NCBI RefSeq assembly: GCF_000614545.1
Contig: NZ_BAKW01000010.1
Coordinates: 41,059-105,058 of the forward strand
Reading direction: 5' to 3'
Length of the DNA: 64,000 bases
From: Asaia platycodi JCM 25414
GTDB lineage: Bacteria > Pseudomonadota > Alphaproteobacteria > Acetobacterales > Acetobacteraceae
The position numbers and the translations under genes were made by a program. Positions 1 to 8,944 of this stretch are shown here, piece after piece. A model generated the notes under the pieces. It saw nothing but the letters and a program-made list of their open reading frames with translations. It was not told where the DNA came from and did not search any database. The stretch's first letter is position 1. Each line of letters begins with the position of its first letter.

Positions 1-223
1 CGATACGAAATTGGCCACCTGTGCCGATCCGTCCCCAGTGACGAATGAGGACGGTGCCGCCGAAGAGATCTTCCTGCAGGGAGAGGCGGTAAAAACGCCA
101 GCATTTGGTGGCGGCATCGATACGCGCGAGATCGGCCTCTTCGGGAAAGAGACAAAGCTGAGTGAGGGGCGGGACGGAGCCTTTTAGGGTATTTTGGGCA
201 TTTATCCGAGTGAACTGTATCAC
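1..223 (-). CDS. WGR-domain protein, N-terminal part (runs off left edge)
   Basis: The minus strand reads a continuous frame that enters the window edge. It contains a LCLFPEEADL stretch followed by CWRFYRLSLQEDLFGGTVLI and HWGRIGTGGQ, which is the pattern of the WGR domain (tryptophan-glycine-arginine), a small nucleic-acid-associated domain found in bacterial stand-alone proteins and in PARPs. The only start in this frame is a GTG at 223. A better-placed ATG at 201 is one base out of frame, so either GTG is used or a single-base error separates ATG from the body. Only about 70 residues are visible and the C-terminus lies outside the window. Function is unknown for the stand-alone alphaproteobacterial members. 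Confidence 0.55.
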   Translation of the reverse strand, partial: MIQFTRINAQNTLKGSVPPLTQLCLFPEEADLARIDAATKCWRFYRLSLQEDLFGGTVLIRHWGRIGTGGQFRI

Positions 224-381
224 AAGTGCATGACAGAAGACAGCAGGATCGACTGGAAGATCCGTGTTTTCTGGGAAAAATCAGAGCGCGGAAGGCTTTA
301 GAACCGCAAATATATTGTGCATACCGTAGCCAGCAATCACATAATTTAAGTGGTCCCCCACAGAGCGAGGAACCGAGAACT

Positions 382-1362
382 TCAGGCGCGCCCTCTCGTA
401 AAGCGATCGACCAGCATGGCAACGATGATGATCAGGCCGGTGGCGAGAAGCTGATAGAACGCCTGAACATTGAGCAGAGTTAGTCCATTGCGCATTTCCC
501 CCAGCACGATGGCGCCAAAGATCGTGCCGACAACGCTTCCCTTACCGCCCATGAGGGAGGCACCACCGATCGCAGCCGCAGCGATGGCATCGAGTTCCCA
601 AAGATTGCCGAGAACGGGTTCTGCTGCGCCAAGCCGCCCGATAAGGATCATGGCGGCAATCGAGGTAACACAACCCGAGATCATGTAGGTGGCGATCTTG
701 GTTCTGGCGATGGGAACACCTGCTATACGGGCTGCTTCCTCATTCCCGCCCACGGCAAGAATATACTCGCCAAGCGGCATTTTGCGCAGGATAAACCAGG
801 CGACCAGCCCGATCACCCCGGCGATGATAACAGGCACGGGTATGGGACCGAGAGTGCCGTTGAAGATCGTACGGAAGCCGCGATCCAGCCCAATGATCGG
901 ATTGCCACCCGTATAGATCAGGGCGAGAGCCCGAAAGAGGCTGAGCGTACCGAGCGTGACGATGAAGGGTTGCAATCCGGCAAAGGCCACGAGCGCCCCG
1001 TTACAGAAACCGCATAACAGGCCTACGCCGATCCCGGCGCAGAGTGCCAGAGGAATGGGTATCCCCGCATGAAGCGTACTGGCAGTAATCACGGCTGAGA
1101 GCGCGGCAACCGGGCCGACCGACAAATCGATTCCTCCTGCGACGATCACCAACGTCATACCAAGAGCAACACAGGCATTGATGCTTGATTGCTGGAGGAT
1201 ATTGATAGCGTTGTGCGCCGTCATGAACAGCGGTGTCGAGAGGGTGAACACAACGGCGATCACCACAAGGCCGATCAATGTTCCTGCGTCGCGCAGATTG
1301 GGAAGCCAGCGCAGTCTCTGCCCCGTTTCGGGCCGCAGGGTAAGGGTTTTCTGTTGGCTCAT
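382..1362 (-). CDS. Sugar ABC transporter permease (RbsC-type)
   Basis: This 326-residue integral membrane protein is of the RbsC/BPD_transp_2 type that forms the channel of ribose-class sugar importers. Repeated hydrophobic segments run along its length, and the family hallmark is seen in VALGMTLVIVAGGIDLSVGP near residue 90 and in AIAAAAIGGASLMGGKGSVV near residue 265. Length is normal for the family. Its ATG overlaps the stop of the upstream ATPase gene by four bases (ATGA), so it is the last gene of an importer operon reading binding protein, ATPase, permease. The substrate cannot be read from the sequence. The neighbouring isomerase, kinase and regulator suggest a pentose or related carbohydrate. 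Confidence 0.9.
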   Translation of the reverse strand: MSQQKTLTLRPETGQRLRWLPNLRDAGTLIGLVVIAVVFTLSTPLFMTAHNAINILQQSSINACVALGMTLVIVAGGIDLSVGPVAALSAVITASTLHAGIPIPLALCAGIGVGLLCGFCNGALVAFAGLQPFIVTLGTLSLFRALALIYTGGNPIIGLDRGFRTIFNGTLGPIPVPVIIAGVIGLVAWFILRKMPLGEYILAVGGNEEAARIAGVPIARTKIATYMISGCVTSIAAMILIGRLGAAEPVLGNLWELDAIAAAAIGGASLMGGKGSVVGTIFGAIVLGEMRNGLTLLNVQAFYQLLATGLIIIVAMLVDRFTRGRA

Positions 1363-2876
1363 GACACGAGCTCCGTCTGGGCTGTCTGCAGGGTCTCTGC
1401 GGCATAATGGGCGATGGTTTCCTCCGACAGGGCGTCGCGCTCGAGCGTTGCCGCGACATGGCCCGTGCGCATGACAAGCACACGATCACTGACGGTCATG
1501 ATCTCGAGTAATTCCGAGGAAACGACGATGATGGCCTTGCCTTCGGCAGCGAGCATGCGGATCAGGCGATAGATCTCCTGCTTGGCGCCCACATCGATAC
1601 CGCGTGTCGGCTCATCCAGAAGAAGTATCTCCGTTTCAGCAAGCATCCACCGGGCCAGAATGGCTTTCTGCTGGTTGCCACCACTGAAAAGACGGATGGG
1701 CTTGTCAGGATCCATTGGGCGCAATTGCAGATCGCTATAGAGGGAATTGATCCGTGCGCGCATCTGTTTGGCTTTGATATGTCCCAAGCGTGTAAATCGT
1801 CCCAGCGAGGTGATTGCCGTATTGGAAAGGGCGGAGCGCAGTGGAATGATGCCGTCACGCTTTCGCTCCTCAGGTACCAGACCAATGCCAAGCGCAATGG
1901 CATCACGCGTAGTGCGAAACTGACGTGCGACGCCCCCGACTTTGATTTCGCCAGAATCCGGCTTTTCCGCGCCAGCAAGCAATTGCAGCAATTCTGTTCG
2001 TCCGGCGCCCACCAACCGGCAATGCCGAGAACCTCGCCCTTGTGCAGATCGAGCGAGACATGCCGCACCTTGTTGCCCCAGCACAGATCCCGCGCTGTCA
2101 GGACGACTTCTTCAGTCCTGAACGACACATGCGCAAAGGCCGAAAGTTCACGCCCGACCATCATGGAAACCAGCTCGCGCTCACTCATATCCCGCAGGTT
2201 GACCTCGGAAATATGGCGGCCATCACGTAGCACCGTGCCACGATGACAAATACGCATGACCTCATCGAGCTTGTGCGATACATACACGACCGACACGCCC
2301 TGACGGCACAGATCCGCAATCACCTGTTCGAGCTTCGCGACTTCAGTGGGCATGAGACTGGACGTAGCTCATCCATGGCAATGATTTTCGCCTCGAAAAG
2401 CAAAGCCCGGGCGATTTCGACAAGTTGGCGGCTTGCTACGCGCAAGGTATGAATGGGCGCACGTACATCGATAGAGGGGTCGAGACGTGAGAGAACCTCC
2501 TGAGCGCGAATTTCCATTTTGGTGCGTGCCAGGACGGGGCCGTACCGCAAAGCGCGGCCCAGAAACATGTTCTGGGCGACGGTGAGTTCCGGAACCTGTT
2601 GCAGTTCCTGATGGATCATGCGACGCCCGCCATGCGGGCTCCTGCCATGGTATAGCTGGGCAGTTCCGTACCATCGACGCGTACAACGCCTGAGGTGGGA
2701 CGCACAACGCCAGAAAGCATTTTGAGTAACGTCGATTTTCCAGCACCGTTTTCGCCCAGAAGGGCATGGGCGGTGCCTGGTTCGATCGTAAGGCTGACAT
2801 TGTCTATAACCCGTGTCTCGCCGTAGCACTTGACGAGATTTTCGAGTGCCAGCCGGGGGAGGGAATAACCGTCCAT
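1359..2876 (-). CDS. Sugar ABC transporter ATPase (RbsA-type), three single-base frameshifts
   Basis: This is a two-cassette ATPase of about 505 residues that powers ribose-class uptake. The first cassette has Walker A GENGAGKST and ends in AMDE. The second has VPEERKRDGI, the signature FSGGNQQKAILARW and Walker B ILLLDEPTRGIDVGAKQ. The reading frame is broken three times. Near 2622 a base is missing before MIHQEL. Near 2367 one C is missing where AMDEPTSSLMPTEV is expected. Near 2020 one T is missing where GIAGLVGAGRTELL is expected. Restoring one base at each site gives a full-length protein, so sequencing error is more likely than decay. The ATG at 2876 is preceded by AGGAG at good spacing and is preferred over the TTG at 2882. 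Confidence 0.85.
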
Positions 2877-2897
2877 GACCAACTCCTGCTTCCAGCG

Positions 2898-3950
2898 TCA
2901 GTGAGACGATGTGGCGTCCTCTATCAGAGCGGCCCTGACGCTTTTCTCATCGCCCGTAAACCTGGCCATGTTCTCGCGTGTGACTAGAACCTGCGGCGTC
3001 GCCACAACCCGGGGTAGTTTTTGCCCGACAGTCAGGCGTGTTGCGGCATCAAAGGCAATTTCACCCGTCAATACTGGGAAGCTGTCGACCGTCCCCTCCA
3101 TGTCGCCCGCCTTGATCGAACTATAGGCATCCGTAGTGCCATCCGTGCCGAAAACATGCACCTGTTTGGCAAGGCCAAGCGATTTGACCGCCTCGACGGC
3201 CCCAAGCGCCATCGTGTCGTTATTCGCATAGATACCGACAAGCTTTGGGTGGGTCTGGAGAATATTGACGGCGGCATCATAGGATTGCTGGCGGTCCCAG
3301 TTACCCGGAACACTGGCGACAACCTTGAGCTTGCCCGAGGCGACAATCGTTTCCTTGAAGCCGATTGTGCGCTGAAGGGCAGCGAAAACGCCCGCCTGAC
3401 CTTCAATAATCGCAACTTCCCCCCCATTGGGGTAGTGCTCGATGAACCATTTCGCCACGCGTACGCCATTCTCGCGTTGAACGACGCCGACGAAATGGCC
3501 GATCGAGCTCACCACGGCATCATCGACATTGATCACAGGGATGCCGGCCTTCTCGGCTTCGTCGATGGCAGGCTGAAGATTGGCATCTGTCTGCGGCGAG
3601 ATCATGAGTGCCTTGTATTGCGGGCCGATCATGTTCTCCATCATGGCAAGCTGACCCATCTGATCAGACTCACCTTGGGCAGCCTGCACATCGACTTTTG
3701 CGCCAGCATCGGCCGCGGCCGTCCTGTAGCCCTTGGCAAGGAGGCGCCAGAAATCATTTGTCAGCGTCTTGAGAACCACTCCAATTTTCTGACCCTGTAC
3801 ATGCGGGGCGGGGCCATATTTTTGCGGGACCTGATACCAGGCGATCCGATCGGGTTCGCTGTCCGGATTGAGCGGCGACAAATCTGCCGCGAGAACGCTC
3901 GATGACAGCAATGCGCTAAGTGTCAGACCTGAAACAACCGTTTTCCGCAT
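2898..3950 (-). CDS. Periplasmic sugar-binding protein of ABC importer (RbsB-like)
   Basis: A type 1 periplasmic binding protein of about 350 residues delivers sugar to the importer encoded just downstream. The start at 3950 gives MRKTVVSGLTLSALLSSSVLA, a typical Sec signal peptide ending at AADLS. The upstream in-frame ATG at 4004 would bury the signal. The mature part contains GQKIGVVLKTLTNDFW and then ALMISPQTDANLQPAIDEA, PVINVDDAV, the hinge-region YANNDTMALGAVEAVKS and FGTDGT. These are the landmarks of the RbsB/Peripla_BP_4 family. The stop lies 21 bases before the ATPase ATG, consistent with one transcript. Confidence 0.88.
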   Translation of the reverse strand: MRKTVVSGLTLSALLSSSVLAADLSPLNPDSEPDRIAWYQVPQKYGPAPHVQGQKIGVVLKTLTNDFWRLLAKGYRTAAADAGAKVDVQAAQGESDQMGQLAMMENMIGPQYKALMISPQTDANLQPAIDEAEKAGIPVINVDDAVVSSIGHFVGVVQRENGVRVAKWFIEHYPNGGEVAIIEGQAGVFAALQRTIGFKETIVASGKLKVVASVPGNWDRQQSYDAAVNILQTHPKLVGIYANNDTMALGAVEAVKSLGLAKQVHVFGTDGTTDAYSSIKAGDMEGTVDSFPVLTGEIAFDAATRLTVGQKLPRVVATPQVLVTRENMARFTGDEKSVRAALIEDATSSH

Positions 3951-4510
3951 GATACGCGCCCAATAAAATGAGGATAATGCTGGTGATCGGCTCCGAAGCG
4001 GCATGATTGCGGTACGGAATACCGGCCAAGCGCCGTTTCTTCGGCGTTCAATGCCTCATCCCCCGTTTTCTAAACGCGTTTCGGTAATTCATTTCCTTAG
4101 GTGAGCCGTACAATCGATAGCCTCGACCTATAAGAAGCGAAAAGCTGACCTCCTTTAATTTCTATATATATGTTAATTTGTGAAGTTATAAATCACAAAA
4201 TGGTGTTTTAGTATTAAAGCCAAGTGCTCTGCTCGTTTGCTACCCGTTGAGCATAACGCCTCCAGCAGATGGGTAAGGTCGCGATTTTATAAAGGACTTA
4301 ATAGTAATTTTCTGTATTTTCAGGGTGTTAATTGAAATGGCTGGTGGCTAGGTGATTTTGAGACAATACTATCTGCAAGAGGCTGAAGCGTCCCCATCGT
4401 CACAGAAAAACGGAACAAAAAAGAGAGGGAATCGCAAAGCACGAGATTTCGTGATTCGTAACTTCACGAGACAACGTATAAACGTGAAGATAGAGAGGAG
4501 ATTTATTCCC
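3951..4510. promoter_or_regulatory. Divergent promoter region of the sugar locus (560 bp, AT-rich)
   Basis: No convincing gene lies here. The stretch separates the minus-strand importer operon from the plus-strand isomerase, regulator and kinase genes, so both promoters must be inside it. It is markedly AT-rich between about 4150 and 4340. GAGAGGAG at about 4492-4499 is the ribosome binding site of the isomerase gene. An open frame running into that gene from 4352 has no supporting start signals. No operator could be assigned with confidence. Confidence 0.6.
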
Positions 4511-5518
4511 ATGTCCCACAATCTTCACAATCTGCCCTTCGCGACACGTCTCAACTCCTTCGCTTCCAACCCGGATGCGTTCTGGAGCGATCTCAAGGGT
4601 AAGCCGACCCCTTTGCAAATGGCGCAGCGTGCTGCCACGGTTGAAGGACTTACCGTTCTTGATCTGAACTACCCCGATCACTTTATCGACCATGACCCTG
4701 TCGAACTGGCGCGTGCAATACGCGATGCCGGGCTCGATATCAGCGGCGTGGCGATGCGCTATTACAGTGTGCCGCAATTCCGTCTCGGTGCCTTCACGAA
4801 CCCCGACGCCAGCGTGAGGCGGCAGGCTATCGATCTGACGAAAAAAGGCGTGGATGCGGCAAGCCAGTGCGATGCCCCTCATCTCACGCTCTGGATGGGG
4901 CAGGATGGCTTCGACTATGCGTTTCAGATGGATTACGCACGGGCGTGGGAAGCGGAAATCGAGGCGATACGTGAAGTTGCGCTCCACAATCCCGATGTCA
5001 TGATCAGCATCGAATACAAGCCCAACGAACCACGCTCTTATGCGCTCATGCCAGATGCGGCCACGACCCTGCTTGCAATCCACGATGTCGGCCTGCCCAA
5101 TCTGGGTGTAACGCTTGATTTCGCGCATGTACTCTATGCCGATGAACAGCCAGCTTTCGCTGCAGCGCTGATCGCACGGCATAGCAAGCTTCTCGGCATT
5201 CACCTTAATGACGGGTACTCAAAGCGTGATGACGGGTTGATGGTTGGTGCCGTTCATACGGTCCAGACAATCGAACTCCTGCGTCAGATCAAAAAAGACG
5301 GGTATTCGGGCGCACTCTATTTCGACACTTTCCCGGATGTGACGGGCCTCGACCCTGTTGCCGAATGCGAGGCTAATATTCGCACGGTCCGGCACATGAT
5401 CGATGTCGTCGACCGCCTCGATGCGCGTAACGGTCTGGTCGATGCGATCGATCGTCAGGATGCCGTCTCCTCCAACCGTATCCTGCAGGAAACGATGCTG
5501 CAGACGGCACGGCTTTGA
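4511..5518 (+). CDS. Sugar isomerase/epimerase family protein (TIM barrel, AP endonuclease 2-like fold)
   Basis: The predicted protein has 335 residues and resembles the xylose isomerase-like TIM-barrel superfamily, which contains tagatose/allulose epimerases, rhamnose isomerases and IolE/IolH-type enzymes. Visible landmarks are HLTLWMGQDGFDYAF near residue 125, the likely metal-binding glutamate in ISIEYKPNEPRSYAL, LGVTLDFAHVLYADEQPAF, GIHLNDGYSKRDD, and the C-terminal acidic pair in YSGALYFDTFPD. The ATG at 4511 follows GAGGAG, whereas the longer frame from 4352 lacks a ribosome binding site. It is the first gene of a unit with an RpiR regulator and a sugar kinase and faces an ABC sugar importer. 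The exact substrate is not identifiable. Confidence 0.8.
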   Translation: MSHNLHNLPFATRLNSFASNPDAFWSDLKGKPTPLQMAQRAATVEGLTVLDLNYPDHFIDHDPVELARAIRDAGLDISGVAMRYYSVPQFRLGAFTNPDASVRRQAIDLTKKGVDAASQCDAPHLTLWMGQDGFDYAFQMDYARAWEAEIEAIREVALHNPDVMISIEYKPNEPRSYALMPDAATTLLAIHDVGLPNLGVTLDFAHVLYADEQPAFAAALIARHSKLLGIHLNDGYSKRDDGLMVGAVHTVQTIELLRQIKKDGYSGALYFDTFPDVTGLDPVAECEANIRTVRHMIDVVDRLDARNGLVDAIDRQDAVSSNRILQETMLQTARL

Positions 5519-5656
5519 AGCAAGCTCTATCGGCTCACCGGGCTTGATGGCGACAGAAGAGGGGGCAGTCTAGAAGAGGCGTTGTGCCTGGGGCAACGGC
5601 GTATCCTGCCGTTTTGCCCTGCACCTTTGGCATGAACACTTGTGGGCGGAAAGACG

Positions 5657-6520
5657 ATGAGCGGTGAGACAATGGATATCTATGCAATCGGAGCAAGGAT
5701 CAGGATGCTGCGACCCGGTCTCAGCCCGTCCGAACTCAAGGTCGTCGATATGCTTACCCGCCCCGACATGCCCGACAGCATCAAGCTGAAGGATCTGGCT
5801 GAGACGATCGGGGTTTCGGAGCCGCTGGTGGTCAAGACCACCCAGAAACTCGGTTTTTCAGGTTATCGTGACTGCCGCCGGTTCCTGCAAGCCTATAATG
5901 CCCTGCCGTCCACCGCCCTCTTTCAGGAAATTGAGCCTGAGGATTCCACGGCGGAGATCCTTTCCAAGGTCTTCAACACCTCGATCCAAGCTTTACAGGA
6001 AACCCTGGCAATCCTCGATGTCGCCAGTTTCGAAAAGGCGGTCACTGCCCTTCATCAGGCGCGTAACCGCGATCTCTACGGCGTTGGTGGATCGGCCCAG
6101 ATCGCGCGTGACGTTGCGCATAAACTGCTGCGTATCGGCGTGCGAGCTTCAGTTTATGACGATGCCCATATGATGCTCATGTCCTCATCCCTCCTGGGCG
6201 AGGGCGACGTTGCAATCGGCTTCTCCCATTCCGGCCGTACAGGTGTGGTAATCGATGCCATGCTCCGGGCACGGCAGGCTGGCGCCACCACGATTGCAGT
6301 AACCAATTACGCAGAATCGCCCCTCTCAGAAGTGGCTGACCTGGTGCTGTGCTCTACAGCGCGCGGCTCGCCCCTGCTGGGGGAGAATGCTGCTGCGCGT
6401 GTTGCGCAGCTCAATATCATGGACGCCATGTTCGCGGCCCTTGCACAGAAGAATCTCGATTTCGCCGAGCGGAATCTGCAGAAAACCTCCGGGGCCGTTT
6501 CCGAAAAACGAAGGAAATAA
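5657..6520 (+). CDS. RpiR-family transcriptional regulator with SIS domain
   Basis: About 287 residues. The N-terminal third carries the RpiR helix-turn-helix, seen in LKDLAETIGVSEPLVVKTTQ and GFSGYRDCRRFLQAY. The C-terminal part is a SIS sugar-phosphate-binding domain, seen in DLYGVGGSAQIARDVAHKLL, IGFSHSGRTGVVIDAML and AVTNYAESPLSEVADLVL. Proteins of this type sense phosphorylated sugars and control catabolic genes, so this is the likely local regulator of the importer, isomerase and kinase genes (inference). The ATG at 5657 sits behind GGCGGAAAG. A GTG at 5642 and an ATG at 5672 are alternatives. The stop is two bases from the kinase start, indicating co-transcription. Confidence 0.88.
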   Translation: MSGETMDIYAIGARIRMLRPGLSPSELKVVDMLTRPDMPDSIKLKDLAETIGVSEPLVVKTTQKLGFSGYRDCRRFLQAYNALPSTALFQEIEPEDSTAEILSKVFNTSIQALQETLAILDVASFEKAVTALHQARNRDLYGVGGSAQIARDVAHKLLRIGVRASVYDDAHMMLMSSSLLGEGDVAIGFSHSGRTGVVIDAMLRARQAGATTIAVTNYAESPLSEVADLVLCSTARGSPLLGENAAARVAQLNIMDAMFAALAQKNLDFAERNLQKTSGAVSEKRRK

Positions 6521-6522
6521 TC

Positions 6523-7446
6523 ATGCTTCCCTCCGTACTTGTTGTTGGGAGTCTTCATTACGATCTGATGATCGCAGGCCCTCGTCTTCCGCTTCTGGGG
6601 GAGACACTGCCGGGTTCATCTTGGCACTACAAGGCGGGTGGAAAAGGTGGAAACCAGGCAGTGGATGCCGCACGCCATGGTGTCGCCGTCTCGATGATTG
6701 GCTGTGTTGGCAAGGATGATTTCGGCAAGGTTCTGGTCCGGAACCTTGCGCGCGCCGGGGTCGATACCGCCCATGTTGCAATTATCAAGGGGGAGACGGG
6801 GCTCAGCATTGCGATTACCGAAGCCGAGGGCGACTACGCGGCCGTTATCATTTCAGCAGCCAATGCCATGATGCAACGCAATCAGATCGAAGAGGCCACA
6901 GCATTGTTTGATAGTGCGGGAATAATCGTGCTGCAAAATGAGATACCTGAAGAAATCAATATTCTTGCAGCGCAGATGGGCCGCAAGGCGGGCGCAAAGG
7001 TCATTCTGAATGCCGGTCCGAGCCGACCCATGTGCGATACCCTCAAGCCTCTAATCGATATCCTTGTAGTCAACAGCCTCGAAGCCGAGGGGCTGGGAAG
7101 CTGTTCTGTCACCGATCTCGCCTCGGCGCAGGAGGCGGCACGCCAGTTGGCCCATGATTTTCCGGCAGTGATCGTGACCGCTGGGGGCAATGGTGTGGCG
7201 TTCTGCGCGGGCGATGACGAAGCCGCCCTCGCACCGCATAAGATCCGGCTTGTCAGCACCCATGGGGCGGGGGATGCTTTCATTGGGGCACTTTCTGCTG
7301 AACTAGCAAAAGGTGAGACGTTACGCTTTGCCGTTACACGCGCGAATGCTGCAGCAGCAGTGATCGTCTCAATGCCTGATACAGAGCGGCAAGCGCTAGA
7401 CGCAAAACAAATGAGGTACAATATTTATAAAATATGCGGATTTTGA
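6523..7446 (+). CDS. PfkB-family sugar kinase (ribokinase-like)
   Basis: This 307-residue protein has both PfkB signatures. The N-terminal one is seen in YKAGGKGGNQAVDAARHG and GCVGKDDFGK, and the C-terminal one in STHGAGDAFIGALSAELA, where the aspartate of GAGD is the expected catalytic base. ILNAGPSRP and LVVNSLEAEGL match the ribokinase core. It probably phosphorylates the sugar released by the neighbouring isomerase pathway. AAGGAA precedes the ATG at 6523 and the gene follows the RpiR gene directly. The last dozen residues (QMRYNIYKICGF) are AT-rich and do not look like a normal ribokinase tail, so the extreme C-terminus may be altered. Confidence 0.87.
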   Translation: MLPSVLVVGSLHYDLMIAGPRLPLLGETLPGSSWHYKAGGKGGNQAVDAARHGVAVSMIGCVGKDDFGKVLVRNLARAGVDTAHVAIIKGETGLSIAITEAEGDYAAVIISAANAMMQRNQIEEATALFDSAGIIVLQNEIPEEINILAAQMGRKAGAKVILNAGPSRPMCDTLKPLIDILVVNSLEAEGLGSCSVTDLASAQEAARQLAHDFPAVIVTAGGNGVAFCAGDDEAALAPHKIRLVSTHGAGDAFIGALSAELAKGETLRFAVTRANAAAAVIVSMPDTERQALDAKQMRYNIYKICGF

Positions 7447-7554
7447 TATTATATGTTAATTTTATAAATATATAATTTTTTCAATATTCAAATGAGTATT
7501 ATTTATTACACTTAAACGCTAAAGAACTAATATAGATGTAGTTCATTTTAAAAG

Positions 7555-8350
7555 GGTGATGTCACGTCAACTAAAGTGAGTTAGCTGAAGCCCGTGAAAG
7601 GGACATTCAGACGCTGAGAGCTGTCGCGCTGCCCCATTGAGCGAAGGCCCTGATGCGATGGATGTGCCGGGAAAAGGTGGTGATGATGGAGGCGGATGGG
7701 ACGAAGAGATTACGAATGGCCGGAAAGACAAAGACGAAGCGCTGACACCCGCCCGGAAAGCAGAATTTCTGCATAATGCGCTCGCGTTTTCGTAGAGGGA
7801 GATTGCTGTTCTCTGCCCTGTTGTTCAGCCCCTTATGCGAGAGATGCCGTATTGAGAGACACATTTTGCGTCTGGCTGCTCCATAGGATTTCAGCTTGTC
7901 GGTAATCAGGCGACCGGGGCGCAACCCCTGCCGCTTCAAAAGCCGTGTCAGCAAGCGTCTGGCGGCTTCGGTGTTGCGTCATATCTGAAGGATTTCGTCG
8001 AGAATATACCCGTCCTGATCCACGGATCGCCACAACCAGTGAGACTTGCCACGGATCACGACCCGCACCTCATCCAGGTGCAAGATATCATCCGGTCTTG
8101 CTGCCTTGCGACGCAAGGAGCGAGCGTAAGCTGTGCCGAACTTCAGGCTCCACCGACGGATCGTCTCATATGAGACGACTATACCCCGCTCGAGCAGCAT
8201 TTCTTCAACAAGACGAAAGCTCAGGGGAAAGCGGAAATAGAGCCACACCGCATGCGCTATCAGTTCACACGGAAAACGGTGCCGATTGTAGCTCACAGAT
8301 GACGTTCTCATCGTCAGCGTCTAACACGCCGCACTTAACGTGACACCACC
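7555..8350. mobile_element. IS6-family-like insertion sequence (796 bp)
   Basis: The element is bounded by an imperfect inverted repeat. GGTGATGTCACGTCAA at 7555-7570 and the reverse complement of 8335-8350 (GGTGGTGTCACGTTAA) match at 14 of 16 positions, and further matches lie inward (AGACGCTGA at 7609-7617 and its complement at 8314-8322). The enclosed transposase is of IS6 type and the length of about 800 bp is normal for that family. The 8 bases on the left (TTTAAAAG) and right (GGCTTGCG) differ, so there is no target duplication. The left flank is the sugar locus and the right flank is plasmid-like mobilisation DNA, so this looks like an IS-mediated junction rather than a simple insertion. 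Confidence 0.75.
7607..8311 (-). pseudogene. IS6-family transposase with an in-frame TGA
   Basis: The frame begins MRTSSVSYNRHRFPCELIAH and continues through FRFPLSFRLVEEMLLERGI, SYETIRRW and the DDE-region DILHLDEVRVVIRG and SHWLWRSVDQDG, all typical of IS6 transposases. A TGA at about 7979-7981 interrupts the frame after DEILQI. The same frame then continues with RNTEAARRLLTRLLKRQG, ITDKLKSYGAA and HRGLNNRAEN-like sequence (here HKGLNNRAENSN) to a stop at 7607. CGA to TGA would explain the break, so this copy probably makes no full transposase unless the stop is read through. Confidence 0.75.
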
Positions 8351-8441
8351 GGCTTGCGCTTGTCGCTGCCTGCGGTCTGGCGGGTCTCGCGTTGATGCAA
8401 AGGGCTCGGCACTGAGGCAACGACAGCCTCCAGCGTTAAGC

Positions 8442-8940
8442 TCAGGCTGCAGCGCTGGAGGATGGCCCGGCCCGCTGCGGTCTTGCTTCACTCTGCAGCG
8501 CTCGATGCACGGTGGCGCGCCCGACATTCATGACGGACGCGATGTCCCGGATGGACAGACCCTGTGCCGCCAATGCCCTGACGTGCTGCGTCTGCGCCGG
8601 TGTCAGCGCACGGGGCCGTCCGATGCGACGTCCCGCCGCTCGCGCTGCCGCAATCCCCGCCCGGGTACGTTCGCGAATGAGCTCGCGTTCAAACTCCGCT
8701 ATCGCCATCAGGATAGTGAGAAACAGGCGTCCATTGGCCGTTCCCGTCTCGATGCCCAGCGCAAGAATACGCACTCTGACGTCGCGCGCGTCCAGCGCGG
8801 AGACGAGCTGCAGCATATCGATTGCATCGCGCCCGAGCCTGTCGAGACGCACTACCACTAGACTGTCGTGAGGCTGGAGCCGGTCTAGCAGCGAGGCAAG
8901 GACGGGACGCTCTCTGGCAGGAAACCCGTATCCGGACAAG
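8442..8940 (-). pseudogene. Serine resolvase/invertase, 5' end missing
   Basis: The minus-strand frame encodes a resolvase core (RPVLASLLDRLQPHDSLVVV, RLDRLGRDAIDMLQLV, LFLTILMAIAEFERELIRER, RAGIAAARAAGRRIGRPRAL) and a C-terminal helix-turn-helix (GLSIRDIASVMNVGRATVHR). The first 30 to 40 residues, including the catalytic serine motif of the YxRVS type, are not present in any frame upstream of about 8930. At that point the sequence switches to relaxase coding on the other strand. The remaining protein would keep the DNA-binding domain but no recombinase activity. This truncation is a real rearrangement and not a single-base error. Confidence 0.75.
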
Positions 8941-8944
8941 CGGC

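Noticed and set aside
4352..4510. N-terminal extension of the sugar isomerase to 388 residues
   Set aside because: No ribosome binding site at 4352, low-complexity basic sequence not seen in the family, and GAGGAG directly before the ATG at 4511.
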